Shown one piece after another: positions 1-7,962 of a DNA stretch of 64,000 nucleotides. How positions within the stretch are numbered: position 1 is the first letter of the stretch; each line of letters begins with the position of its first letter. Both the position numbers and the translations under genes were made by a program. This DNA comes from CAJXZP01 sp963974475 (lineage in GTDB: Bacteria > Bacteroidota > Bacteroidia > Flavobacteriales_G > Salibacteraceae), in the NCBI GenBank assembly GCA_963974475.1, contig CAXBCR010000016.1, positions 1-64,000 of the forward strand, read 5' to 3'. Under the pieces are notes generated by a model. The model was not told the origin of the DNA. It made no database searches and saw only the letters and a list, made by a program, of their open reading frames with translations.

Positions 1-36
1 AAAAGCTAACACCCTACTTCTAGTTATCGTATTCGT

Positions 37-52
37 CCCGATCACTATCGGG
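37..52. repeat. Short palindrome CCCGAT-N4-ATCGGG, copy 1
   Basis: Six-base inverted repeat with a CACT spacer. The identical 16-mer recurs at 100-115. Relatives with other spacers sit between sufB and sufC (16954-16970) and in the terminator stem at 28501-28531. It looks like a dispersed genomic palindrome inserted in non-coding DNA; no function can be read from it. Confidence 0.7.
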
Positions 53-66
53 AGACGATCCGGATT

Positions 67-141
67 CGTCAACATAGCATACAGTTTTTGCGGACCTGCC
101 CCGATCACTATCGGGGGCAAACCGTATGCTTAGTTATTAGC
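67..141 (-). repeat. Cassette-boundary hairpin 1 (attC-like)
   Basis: Imperfect hairpin just downstream of the heme-binding gene. The outer arms AGCATAC (76-82) and GTATGCT (124-130) pair, and the inner arms carry the CCCGAT/ATCGGG palindrome. On the plus strand the left end is CGTCAAC and the right end GTTATTAGC, so the element has the ...AAC / GTT... ends also seen at 1297-1425 and 2960-3004. This arrangement resembles integron attC sites, but no integrase lies in the window and the core is not an exact GTTRRRY. GCTAAC at 5-10 may be the edge of a further site outside the window. Confidence 0.45.
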
Positions 142-159
142 ATTTCGTTGTTTCTTATT

Positions 160-612
160 TCAAAGACTATCTCTTAATCCAGTAAGCCATTTTTCAAGGT
201 CTAATTTATCTCTTTCAGAAATTCTTGCATTTTGGTGCATAATAATATATGAAGAAAGAGGCATTTCATCATTTTTGATTTGACTCATAATCGATTTTAA
301 CTTGCTCTTTTTCTTTCGATTTGAATAGTCTCCAAATTCACTAAAATTAAGTTCTTCTTTGGCTTCATTTATATGGCCTTCTAAAAACCAACTTATTGGT
401 TGGACTTTATTGTACCAAGGATAATTTGTGTTGTTGCTATGGCAATCATAACAAGAAGTTTTTAACAGTGAACTTAAATTTAATGGTGGATTAAAAGTTT
501 CGACAAAATCTGTTGTCAATATAGTATTACTCTCATTGCGTGTTGTAGGAATGAACTGAATTCCTACAAACACGACAAATAAGAGTATACCAACTTTTCT
601 TAAAATCTTCAC
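160..612 (-). CDS. Heme-binding domain (Haem_bd) protein
   Basis: 150 aa protein with one N-terminal hydrophobic segment (about residues 7-22), probably an uncleaved signal or membrane anchor, followed by a single c-type heme site C54-Y-D-C57-H58. The flanking SNNTNYPWYN and the late NDEMPL motif fit the Haem_bd family of Bacteroidota. It is expected to sit in the periplasm, tethered to the inner membrane, carrying one covalently bound heme; the electron partner is unknown. Its start abuts the end of the DUF3347 gene upstream on the same strand (612/613), so the two are co-transcribed and form one cassette-like unit between hairpins 1 and 2. Family assignment is by motif; the role is inferred. 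Confidence 0.8.
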   Translation of the reverse strand: MKILRKVGILLFVVFVGIQFIPTTRNESNTILTTDFVETFNPPLNLSSLLKTSCYDCHSNNTNYPWYNKVQPISWFLEGHINEAKEELNFSEFGDYSNRKKKSKLKSIMSQIKNDEMPLSSYIIMHQNARISERDKLDLEKWLTGLRDSL

Positions 613-1233
613 TTAGTTAATTTGTTTCTGGATTTTCCCACATTTTGGCATTTTGCCCCCCATATATGGGTTTTTAATATCTTTAATTTCACTCAACCAT
701 AGTGCCCCTTTTCCGTCATTTGCCATAGGACAAAAATCTTGATATAATGTTTTATCTGTTCCTAATAATGAAATTAAGTCGTTTATATCTGTGCTTAACA
801 CTTCAAAATGCTCTCTTTGATGGTCAATAGGACTTTTTACAATATGTTCTGCTTGTTCTTTCGCATTTTCAAGTATTTCCATATACTCTTTATGTTGGCT
901 TTCTGTCAATTTTGTCATATCAAATTTTGAAAATGCCGTTAGTAATGCTGTTCCACCTTTTGCTGCTGTCTCTTTATTGTCTGACACTAACCCATTTTTA
1001 ATTTCCAGATAAGCATTAATAATTGCTGTTGTTGCATCATTTTTCTGATTACTTGCTTCAATATTTCTTTTTTCAGTATCAGCAGAATTACCGTGTTCGT
1101 GGTCTGCGTGATTGTGTGAATCCACATTTTCATTTACTTCTTTTGATACTGTTTGTTTTTTGTCGGTGCTTTGGCTACAACCAACTGTCAAAATCATTGT
1201 GGCAATTGCCATACTTAAAATTACTTTTCTCAT
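613..1233 (-). CDS. DUF3347 domain lipoprotein
   Basis: 206 aa. The N-terminus is a lipoprotein signal with lipobox LTVGC (acylation at C19), followed by a His/Asp/Glu-rich linker (about residues 35-55) that could bind metal. Residues about 70-200 form a DUF3347 domain, with the characteristic C-terminal blocks FCPMANDGKGALW and PYMGGKMPKCG. DUF3347 is found alone or fused to the CusB-type periplasmic adaptors of heavy-metal efflux pumps, where the C-terminal cysteines are thought to contact metal. It is immediately upstream of, and adjoining, the heme-binding gene. A periplasmic copper or metal role is plausible but inferred from the family. Confidence 0.82.
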   Translation of the reverse strand: MRKVILSMAIATMILTVGCSQSTDKKQTVSKEVNENVDSHNHADHEHGNSADTEKRNIEASNQKNDATTAIINAYLEIKNGLVSDNKETAAKGGTALLTAFSKFDMTKLTESQHKEYMEILENAKEQAEHIVKSPIDHQREHFEVLSTDINDLISLLGTDKTLYQDFCPMANDGKGALWLSEIKDIKNPYMGGKMPKCGKIQKQIN

Positions 1234-1296
1234 TTTTCTTATTTTAGTTATTGTAATTTATTTTAACGTTGTTTGGTTTTTTTTATTGCAATGAAT

Positions 1297-1425
1297 GCTA
1301 ACGGTTACGTATATGAAACGTTTGGCATTTCGAAGCACTTTCCTGTCAAGTTACAAGTACTTTTGATACGGGCTGAAAACTTCGATAACCCACTGACTGC
1401 CAAATGTTTTATATACGATGTTAGC
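1297..1425 (-). repeat. Cassette-boundary hairpin 2 (attC-like)
   Basis: A 129-bp element between the SIR2-like gene and the DUF3347 gene. Arms 1297-1327 and 1398-1425 are near-complementary: both begin with GCTAAC when read inward, followed by a shared GTATAT-type block and a shared TTTGGCA block, with small bulges and about 70 bases of loop. The ends are GCTAAC and GTTAGC. It starts 11 bases after the SIR2-like stop codon. A long bulged hairpin with AAC/GTT ends directly downstream of a gene is the form of an attC-like recombination site, but a transcription terminator or unrelated dispersed repeat is also possible. Confidence 0.55.
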
Positions 1426-1436
1426 GGGTCGGCTTT

Positions 1437-2483
1437 CTATTCTTCCTTGTTCTTTTCTTTCCATTCGTTTTCTGCTTTAACTAATGGTCTATGCCACTCC
1501 CAAAGTTCTTCCAAAGTATTAAAGTTATTCGGCACAGGGTTACTTTCACTAAATGCTTCGTTAGGTGTCATCGGCAAATAGTGTTGAAAATAGCTTTCAC
1601 TTGTCCGTCTTGGGTTATGGGCGAGAATACTGTTAAAGTATGAAGTCCCATAGTCATAATGGTGTGAGTGAATGAAATTGTCCCAACTTTCTCTAACAGT
1701 TTCTTCTGGTCTAATGTCAATGATTTCAAACTGTTCCATATTTCTTTTGTCTCTGCCACCCCAAGCGTCATTTAGAAGCTTTACGGCTTCATAGTCAGAT
1801 TTTGGTGCACCATAACCAAATATTGTAACTCTCTTTGTTGAATCTGAATTTAGCCAAGCCTTTAGTCTGTCCCACTCCATACTTATAAATTCATCGCTAT
1901 TATAGTCTTTCTGGTCAATAGGGTAAAGAAGTCTTGTTGGCTCAAAATAATTTTTAGTTGCCTTTGAATACCAACCGGCTGGCCCACACCTTTTGTCTTC
2001 TTTTGAATAGCCTATTGCTACGTTACCGTGTAGGAAAGACAAATATGGCATATCTGCAACTTTTCCATTTCTAACAAATGCTTGATATAAAAAAGGGTCC
2101 CAATTAAATGTTGCAATTAAGTCCTTTGGTCTTAATGATAATACCAAGTAATCATAAATTGTCGGCTCTTCGGGTAGTTTCATATCTTTGAAATAGTCAA
2201 AAACCCGAGCTTCAATTTCCAAAATTTCGTCTGATTGTGGATTGTCTTTGTGAAGGTTTGAATAAAGTGTCTCAAAGTTAGTAGCAACCAATTTTTCAGG
2301 TATTCTTTCTACTATGTCTTGAAGTCCTACAACTTCAATAAAGTTGTCCATTGAAGGTAGTTTCTTACCGCTCAATTCAGGGTTTCTAATTGTCGAGGCG
2401 ATACTTGCACCTGCACCAAGTATCACTACGTGACCACCACCACCCATTACTGTTTTTATTCTATCTTCTTTTGTCAATGGCAT
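1437..2483 (-). CDS. SIR2-like domain protein
   Basis: 348 aa soluble protein with the marks of a sirtuin-type Rossmann fold: GAGAS at 23-27 (NAD-binding loop), TFNWD at 125-129 (counterpart of the TxNxD motif), LHGN at 151-154 with H152 as candidate catalytic histidine, and FGYGAP at 222-227. No zinc-binding CxxC pairs are visible, which fits the SIR2-like group used as NAD-degrading effectors in anti-phage systems (Thoeris ThsA, DSR, SIR2-associated short Argonautes) rather than deacetylases. It follows the beta flower gene by 3 bases on the same strand and is bounded by hairpins 2 and 3. No sensor domain is recognised in the last 100 residues. NADase activity and a defence role are inferred from motif and context. 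Confidence 0.72.
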   Translation of the reverse strand: MPLTKEDRIKTVMGGGGHVVILGAGASIASTIRNPELSGKKLPSMDNFIEVVGLQDIVERIPEKLVATNFETLYSNLHKDNPQSDEILEIEARVFDYFKDMKLPEEPTIYDYLVLSLRPKDLIATFNWDPFLYQAFVRNGKVADMPYLSFLHGNVAIGYSKEDKRCGPAGWYSKATKNYFEPTRLLYPIDQKDYNSDEFISMEWDRLKAWLNSDSTKRVTIFGYGAPKSDYEAVKLLNDAWGGRDKRNMEQFEIIDIRPEETVRESWDNFIHSHHYDYGTSYFNSILAHNPRRTSESYFQHYLPMTPNEAFSESNPVPNNFNTLEELWEWHRPLVKAENEWKEKNKEE

Positions 2484-2486
2484 AGC

Positions 2487-2921
2487 TTATTTTTTACCAT
2501 AGTAGAGAAACTCCGTCAAAGAGGTGTTGCTCCAACTGTTTTTTAAAATTGGCTGTATTGGTGTTATTGGAGTTATTGGTCGAATTGGAGTTATCTTTTG
2601 AATTCCCTTTATTTTTTCGATTTTCGTTATCATATTTACCGCTCCCTTTCTTGCTCCTACTGCATAACCTTTTTTATCGTAGATGATGCCATCTTCATTC
2701 CATCCTAAGAAACTGCCATTAAAACCAAAAACACAAAGGTCATTTCCATCTTTTTCTACAAATGCAACAGGAGTTCCATCCCACATAAATATTGTCGCGT
2801 CTTCATCGTAATCAATGTATGCCCTTGCTTCACCTTCACTATCGTAGAGTGATATTTGTTGAGCATTTACGGTTGTTGTCAAACCGATTATTACAAAAAG
2901 TCCAATAATAATTTTTTTCAT
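2487..2921 (-). CDS. 4-fold beta flower family protein (secreted)
   Basis: 144 aa with a cleavable signal peptide (residues 1-20, ending VNAQ). The middle consists of short repeated beta units with the pattern of a strand, acidic turn and aromatic residue (SLYDSEGEARAYI, ATIFMWDGTPVAFV, LCVFGFNGSFLGW, GIIYDKKGYAVGA), matching the small 4-fold beta flower domain seen in Bacteroidota. The C-terminus is an unusual Pro/Ile-rich stretch (ITPIRPITPITPIQP) followed by a short polar tail. It is the first gene of a two-gene unit with the SIR2-like gene. A periplasmic protein paired with a cytoplasmic SIR2-like protein is odd; the pairing may be mere cassette co-packaging. Molecular function is unknown. 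Confidence 0.65.
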   Translation of the reverse strand: MKKIIIGLFVIIGLTTTVNAQQISLYDSEGEARAYIDYDEDATIFMWDGTPVAFVEKDGNDLCVFGFNGSFLGWNEDGIIYDKKGYAVGARKGAVNMITKIEKIKGIQKITPIRPITPITPIQPILKNSWSNTSLTEFLYYGKK

Positions 2922-2959
2922 ATTCCTGTTATTTTAATTGTGTCGTTCTTAAGCTGCCC

Positions 2960-3004
2960 GCTAACATGCGGATATAGTTAATATTAAGTATATCCACGTT
3001 ATAA
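2960..3004 (-). repeat. Cassette-boundary hairpin 3 (attC-like, short)
   Basis: A 45-bp imperfect hairpin upstream of the beta flower gene: arms 2960-2976 and 2989-3002 share GGATATA/TATATCC plus a TAAC/GTTA end, with a 12-base loop. Plus-strand ends are CGCTAAC and GTTATAA. It marks the far border of the beta flower/SIR2-like unit and resembles hairpins 1 and 2 in its ends but not in its stem sequence, as expected for attC-type elements that conserve structure over sequence. Confidence 0.45.
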
Positions 3005-3412
3005 TTTTATTTCTAATTTATTAATTCAATTCAAATTTTTGGTATTGCTTCCCTACCATCTACGTCAATACACATCAACGTTTCAGTAGTTTTAGACCCC
3101 TCACAAATCCTACAAAATAAAAAGCCCTAACCGTTTGTAGTCGTTTAATATCGGTTATTTTACTAGTCATTCTTTGGTTGCTTGGAGTTGTGTTATTTGT
3201 GAATGCAATTTACTATTTATTAGGCTTATTTCAGGTCGTTATCTTTAAATATTTCGAACCTTCCTAAACTGGAATTAGTAGACTATTCGTTTTTTCAATT
3301 ATCCATGTACTTACCTGGGTGAACTTGCCGTTTTTTCAGGAGAGAGGTATTCCTCGTATGGACTAATTATATCGTGTTTCAATTTCCTTTCCAAAATTAA
3401 CTCACCTTGCGC
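3005..3412. other. Gene-free stretch
   Basis: About 400 bases without a credible reading frame on either strand. I see no RNA gene or further hairpin. It may be the degenerate edge of the cassette-like region. Confidence 0.5.
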
Positions 3413-3458
3413 CAAAAAAAAGCGCTTTCTCCCAGAAATCAATCAGAAGAAAGCGCTT
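3413..3458 (-). terminator. Rho-independent terminator of the SQR gene
   Basis: Perfect 11-bp stem AAGCGCTTTCT (3420-3430) with its complement at 3448-3458, 17-base loop, followed on the minus strand by eight T. It lies 22 bases past the stop of the oxidoreductase gene. Confidence 0.85.
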
Positions 3459-3480
3459 GTAATTTAATCGTTTTTATTCG

Positions 3481-4824
3481 CTAAAAATCGTAGCCTTTTA
3501 ACATCATGTTCCAATACATAAATGGAAGTCCGTAACGTTTCAAAATCCACATCGGGTAACTTGCTTTACCGGTATTAAATACTTTACTTAATAGTGGGTC
3601 AGACATTCTAACACCGTCATAACCAAATTCTGCTAACAACATTCTGTTGTGTGCCACCACTAGCGGACAAGAAGAATACCCTTTGTAGTTTTTACAATCG
3701 GCTTCTTTGCCATCCATTAAGCGTAACAGATTTTTTACAATTACGGGAGCTTGTTTCCGAATTGCGGCACCAGTTCTAGCAGTGGGTAAATCGGTGACAT
3801 CACCTGCCCCAAAAACGTTGGCATATTTAGTAGATTGAAGTGAATGTTTGTCCACAGCCATCCAGCCTTTGTTTGGTCCGTCTTGGTTTGCCAATTTGGT
3901 TTTTTGAAACCAAGTAGGAGCCGATTGTGGTGGAGCCAAATGCAGCATATCGTATTTAATAATATAGTGCGTGCCTTCTTTGGTCATGTGGAATGGAGAA
4001 TTAACTTCCTGAACCTCACGTCTCACGCCATCTTCCCATACGTAACCCAAACAACCTGCAGCATTACGTTCATCATTAACAACATATCGGTCACCGGCAT
4101 TTGGTAATTCTAAACGTACGTAGTGCGCTTCTTTTTTCTCACCCTTAATTTCAACAAGTTTATATCCGTAACGTTGTTTGATATGGTATTTGAGTAAGTA
4201 ATTTTCTAATTCATCTCTAAAAGGCTGAACCCCAAAAATCATTGTTCCCGGTGAGGCAAAAATGATATTGGTATATTCTTCCAAGTGTTTTTTAGCCACA
4301 TAATCACCCATTAAATACATGATTTTTTGAGGCGCTCCCGGACATTTAATAGGAGTAATAGGTTGGGTAAATAAAGCGTTACCACCTTTAAACTCTTTCA
4401 TTACTTCCCAGGTATATCTTGGGTCAACGTAATTGGAACAAACTCCGTTTTTACCAAAAGCTTCTTTTAATCCTTTAATGCCATCTAGGTTTATTTGAAT
4501 ACCTGGCGCATTGATTAAATACTCATACGAAACTTTATTTCCGTTTTCCAAAATCACTTCGTTGCTATCTGGTTGAATATCGGCCACGCGTTCTTTTATC
4601 CAAGTTACACCGTTGGGAATAAACTTTTTTTCTGGTTTGATAGTGGCTTCATAATCCATTAAACCACCTCCTACAAGCGTATTAGCTGGTTGGTAGGAGT
4701 GTGTATCCGTTGGATCAATGATGACGATATCTAAATCGTTTTTTGCTCTTTTTAGTTGAGCAGCGACCATGATACCTCCCGTACCACCTCCGACTATAAC
4801 AATTTGATGCTTTTTATTTCCCAT
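3481..4824 (-). CDS. sqr: Sulfide:quinone oxidoreductase-type FAD enzyme
   Basis: 447 aa FAD/NAD-linked reductase of the two-dinucleotide-binding-domain fold. The FAD-binding GGGTGG motif is at residues 12-17, the second FAD contact is FGAGDVTDLP at about 338-347, and TPIKCPGAP places a redox cysteine at C161, with YSSCPLVV giving a second at C386. This cysteine pair and the C-terminal amphipathic region (about residues 405-447, rich in W/Y/M) fit sulfide:quinone oxidoreductase, which oxidises sulfide at the membrane and passes electrons to quinone. A related NADH dehydrogenase is less likely because it lacks the cysteine pair. It is transcribed alone, divergently from the M3 peptidase, with a strong terminator behind it. 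No persulfide dioxygenase or rhodanese gene is adjacent. Confidence 0.82.
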   Translation of the reverse strand: MGNKKHQIVIVGGGTGGIMVAAQLKRAKNDLDIVIIDPTDTHSYQPANTLVGGGLMDYEATIKPEKKFIPNGVTWIKERVADIQPDSNEVILENGNKVSYEYLINAPGIQINLDGIKGLKEAFGKNGVCSNYVDPRYTWEVMKEFKGGNALFTQPITPIKCPGAPQKIMYLMGDYVAKKHLEEYTNIIFASPGTMIFGVQPFRDELENYLLKYHIKQRYGYKLVEIKGEKKEAHYVRLELPNAGDRYVVNDERNAAGCLGYVWEDGVRREVQEVNSPFHMTKEGTHYIIKYDMLHLAPPQSAPTWFQKTKLANQDGPNKGWMAVDKHSLQSTKYANVFGAGDVTDLPTARTGAAIRKQAPVIVKNLLRLMDGKEADCKNYKGYSSCPLVVAHNRMLLAEFGYDGVRMSDPLLSKVFNTGKASYPMWILKRYGLPFMYWNMMLKGYDF

Positions 4825-4923
4825 GATGCATTATTTATGATTAAAACTTTTGTATTCTTTGCAGAACATCTTTTTAATGGTGTAAATTTAGTTTGATTGA
4901 GTGTATAAAAAAATGACATTGAT

Positions 4924-6945
4924 ATGATTCCACCTGTAACTAAAGTCACGGAGCAAAGTTTGATTAAGTTTAATCAATTGAAAATCAGTAATTTTATTAC
5001 CGATTTAGATAAATTGATTGAGAAAGCAAAGGCAGAGGTAGCCCAATTGCTGGCGCAAAACGAAGCGGGAACGTTTCAAAATACTATCGAAAAATTGGAA
5101 TTTATTGGAAGCGATGTGCACGAGCTGTCGTCTATTTTCTTTAATCTAAATTCTGCCGAAACTACCGATGAAATTCAAGCCCTCGCTCCAGAATTTTCTA
5201 AAAAGTTAACCGCCTATGGAAACGATATTTTATTGAATGAAGAGTTGTTTCACCGTGTTAAGGAGGTTTGGGAAACCCATTCGGAATTAGATTTAACGGC
5301 CGAACAACAAACCGTTTTAGAGAAAACATACTTAGGTTTTGTACGGAATGGTGCGCTACTCAATGAAGCAGATAAAACTAGACTGCGAGAAATTGATGAG
5401 CAAATGTCGCGGACATCGTTAAAGTTTGGCGAGAATGTATTGGCCGAAACCAATAATTATAAATTGGTTTTACATAGCGAAGCCGATTTGGAAGGTTTGC
5501 CACAAAGCGCAATCGATTACGCTTCCAGTACCGCAACCGAAACTGGCGATGAAGGAAAATGGGTGATTAATTTGCAATACCCAAGTTTTTTGCCTTTTAT
5601 GAAATACTCTTCCCGTAGAGATTTGCGCGAGACCTTATATAGAGCGTCTGCTACCAAAGCCTGCAAAGGAAACGAATTTGATAATCAAGAGAATGTTAAA
5701 GAAATAGCCAATTTGCGTTTAAAACGCGCTAATTTATTGGGCTACGCTACCCATGCCGACTATGTGTTGGAACGAAGAATGGCTAAAAACCAAACAGTGG
5801 TTACCCAGTTTATGGACGATTTATTACAAAAATCGAAACCAGCTGCAGTAAAAGATGTGGAGCGCGTTGCGGTGTTAGCTAAAGCCGATGGAATTGAAAA
5901 AATGCAACCGTGGGATTTCAGCTATTATGCCGAAAAACTAAAGCAGCAAGAACTTAATTTAGACGAAGAGAAAATCAAGCCTTATTTTGAGTTGAACAAT
6001 GTAATTAATGGTGCTTTTAACGTAGCTCGAATTTTATACGGCTATGATTTTGAAATGCGCCATGACATTGAAACCTACCATGAGGATGTGTTGACCTATG
6101 AGGTGAAGGATAGAGATGGAAACCATAAAGCGTTTTTCTACGCTGATTTTTTTCCACGAAAAGGAAAGCGTCAAGGAGCATGGATGACCTCATTTAAAGG
6201 ACAGTATAAAAAGGATGGAAAAAATTACCGTCCGCATATTTCTATTGTATGTAATTTCTCTAAACCAAGCGCAATTAAACCATCGTTGCTCACCTTTAAT
6301 GAAGTAACTACTTTGTTTCATGAGTTTGGGCATGCGTTGCATGGAATGTCGTCAGAATGTACCTATCCAAGTGTAAGTGGAACGAGTGTTTTTTGGGATT
6401 TTGTGGAACTACCTTCCCAAGTATTAGAAAACTGGTGTTATGAAAAAGAAGCGTTAGCATTTTTTGCGCGTCATTACCTAACCAAAGAAGTAATTCCCGA
6501 TGCTGAAATTGATAAAATTGTAAAATCCCAACAGTTTTTGGAAGGATACAACACGCTGCGTCAATTGAGTTTTGGCTATTTGGATATGGGCTGGCATACA
6601 CTTACCGGTGCGATGCCGACCAATATTTTTGATTTTGAAGAAAAAGTGCTGGACAAAACATCGTTGTTTCCTCGCGTGGATGGAGCAAGTACAAGTTGCC
6701 AGTTTTCCCATATTTTTAAAGGCGGTTATTCTTCGGGTTATTACAGTTACAAATGGGCAGAAGTGTTGGATGCCGATGCTTTTGAGTTGTTTAAGGAAAA
6801 AGGAATATTTGACCCAGAAACAGCCCGGTCATTTTACGAAAATATACTGAGTAAAGGCGGTAGCGAACATCCAGAAATTCTATACCAACGCTTTAGAGGT
6901 AGACAACCCAAAGTGGATGCATTGCTTAAAAGAGCTGGACTTTAA
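4924..6945 (+). CDS. M3 family oligopeptidase (Dcp/OpdA type)
   Basis: 673 aa, the usual length of peptidyl-dipeptidase Dcp and oligopeptidase A. The zinc site FHEFGHALHG lies near residues 464-473, with the third-ligand region SVFWDFVELPSQ about 25 residues later and the substrate loop SSGYYSYKWAEV near 608. No signal peptide, so a cytoplasmic peptidase that trims short peptides, for example those released by ATP-dependent proteases. The block ending ELPSQVLENW is intermediate between Dcp and OpdA, so I do not choose a symbol. Single gene, divergent from sqr across 99 bases and followed by the repeat array. Confidence 0.9.
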   Translation: MIPPVTKVTEQSLIKFNQLKISNFITDLDKLIEKAKAEVAQLLAQNEAGTFQNTIEKLEFIGSDVHELSSIFFNLNSAETTDEIQALAPEFSKKLTAYGNDILLNEELFHRVKEVWETHSELDLTAEQQTVLEKTYLGFVRNGALLNEADKTRLREIDEQMSRTSLKFGENVLAETNNYKLVLHSEADLEGLPQSAIDYASSTATETGDEGKWVINLQYPSFLPFMKYSSRRDLRETLYRASATKACKGNEFDNQENVKEIANLRLKRANLLGYATHADYVLERRMAKNQTVVTQFMDDLLQKSKPAAVKDVERVAVLAKADGIEKMQPWDFSYYAEKLKQQELNLDEEKIKPYFELNNVINGAFNVARILYGYDFEMRHDIETYHEDVLTYEVKDRDGNHKAFFYADFFPRKGKRQGAWMTSFKGQYKKDGKNYRPHISIVCNFSKPSAIKPSLLTFNEVTTLFHEFGHALHGMSSECTYPSVSGTSVFWDFVELPSQVLENWCYEKEALAFFARHYLTKEVIPDAEIDKIVKSQQFLEGYNTLRQLSFGYLDMGWHTLTGAMPTNIFDFEEKVLDKTSLFPRVDGASTSCQFSHIFKGGYSSGYYSYKWAEVLDADAFELFKEKGIFDPETARSFYENILSKGGSEHPEILYQRFRGRQPKVDALLKRAGL

Positions 6946-6957
6946 GACTTAGTTACT

Positions 6958-7001
6958 ATTCAGCTGCTATTCAACTGCCATTCAACTGCTATTCATCTGC
7001 C
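6958..7001. repeat. 11-bp tandem repeat, four units
   Basis: Four consecutive units of the form ATTCAnCTGCy (6958, 6969, 6980, 6991) immediately before the 195-bp array. The same 11-mer occurs once or twice at the end of each large unit, so it seems to have been amplified locally from the array's own edge. Confidence 0.85.
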
Positions 7002-7960
7002 ATTCACGCAAAGTGCGCAAAAGGATTTAACGCAAAGAAAACGCAAAGAATAGTTCTTTTTTATTTGTTTTTGGCGGAGGAAACGGCTTAGCGTTCTCTG
7101 TGCTTCTTAGCGGTTTTTGCGTGGAAAAATGGAGATGAAAAAATTGTATTGATAGTTTATAGAAAATCCATGAGCTGGGTTTTGTTATTCAACTGCCATT
7201 CACGCAAAGTGCGCAAAAGGTTTTAACGCAAAGAAAACGCAAAGAATAGTTCTTTTCTAGTTGTTTTTGGCGGAGCAAACGGCTTAGCGTTCTCCGCGCT
7301 TCTTAGCGGTTTTTGCGTGGAAAATTGAGATGAAATTATAGTATTGATAGTTTATAGAAAATCAATGAGCTGGGTTGTGCTATTCAACTGCCATTCACGC
7401 AAAGTGCGCAAAAGATTTTAACGCAAAGAAAACGCAAAGAATAGTTTTCTTCTATTTGTCTTTGGCGGAGCAAATGGCTTAGCGTTCTCTGCGCTTCTTG
7501 GCGGTTTTTGCGTGGGAAATTGAGATGAAATAATAGTATTGATAGTTTTTTGAAAATCCATGAGCTGGGTTTTGCTATTCATCTGCCATTCACGCAAAGT
7601 GCGCAAAAGGATTTAACGCAAAGAAAACGCAAAGAATAGTTCTTTTTTATTTGTTTTTGGCGGAGGAAACGGCTTAGCGTTCTCTGTGCTTCTTAGCGGT
7701 TTTTGCGTGGAAAAATGGAGATGAAAAAATTGTATTGATAGTTTATAGAAAATCCATGAGCTGGGTTTTGTTATTCAACTGCCATTCACGCAAAGTGCGC
7801 AAAAGGTTTTAACGCAAAGAAAACGCAAAGAATAGTTCTTTTCTAGTTGTTTTTGGCGGAGCAAACGGCTTAGCGTTCTCCGCGCTTCTTAGCGGTTTTT
7901 GCGTGGGAAATTGAGATGAAATAATAGTATTGATAGTTTTTAGAAAATCAATGAGCTGGG
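7001..7960. repeat. 195-bp tandem repeat array with higher-order structure
   Basis: Five units starting at about 7001, 7197, 7392, 7587 and 7783 (spacing 195-196). Each holds a roughly 119-bp element with ends CACGCAAA and TTTGCGTG (for example 7005-7123), internal copies of AACGCAAAG, and a 76-bp linker ending in the 11-mer ATTCAnCTGCC. Unit 4 is identical to unit 1 across the whole unit, and unit 5 matches unit 2 for about its first 125 bases, so the array has a 586-bp, three-unit higher-order period. It has no coding potential beyond chance frames. The terminal inverted ends suggest a MITE-like origin. It occupies the space between two convergent genes. Confidence 0.9.
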
Positions 7961-7962
7961 TT

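Noticed and set aside
1023..1294. Plus-strand ORFs over the DUF3347 gene
   Set aside because: They are antisense shadows with no recognisable features, while the minus-strand frame has a lipobox and domain.
1..3004. Classical integron
   Set aside because: No integrase gene and no exact attC core are visible; I report only attC-like hairpins.
7418..7606. 62-aa minus-strand ORF
   Set aside because: It lies entirely in the tandem repeat array and shows no protein-like composition; it is a chance frame.
7001..7960. CRISPR array
   Set aside because: The units are 195 bp and near-identical end to end, without short repeats separated by unique spacers, and no cas genes lie in the window.
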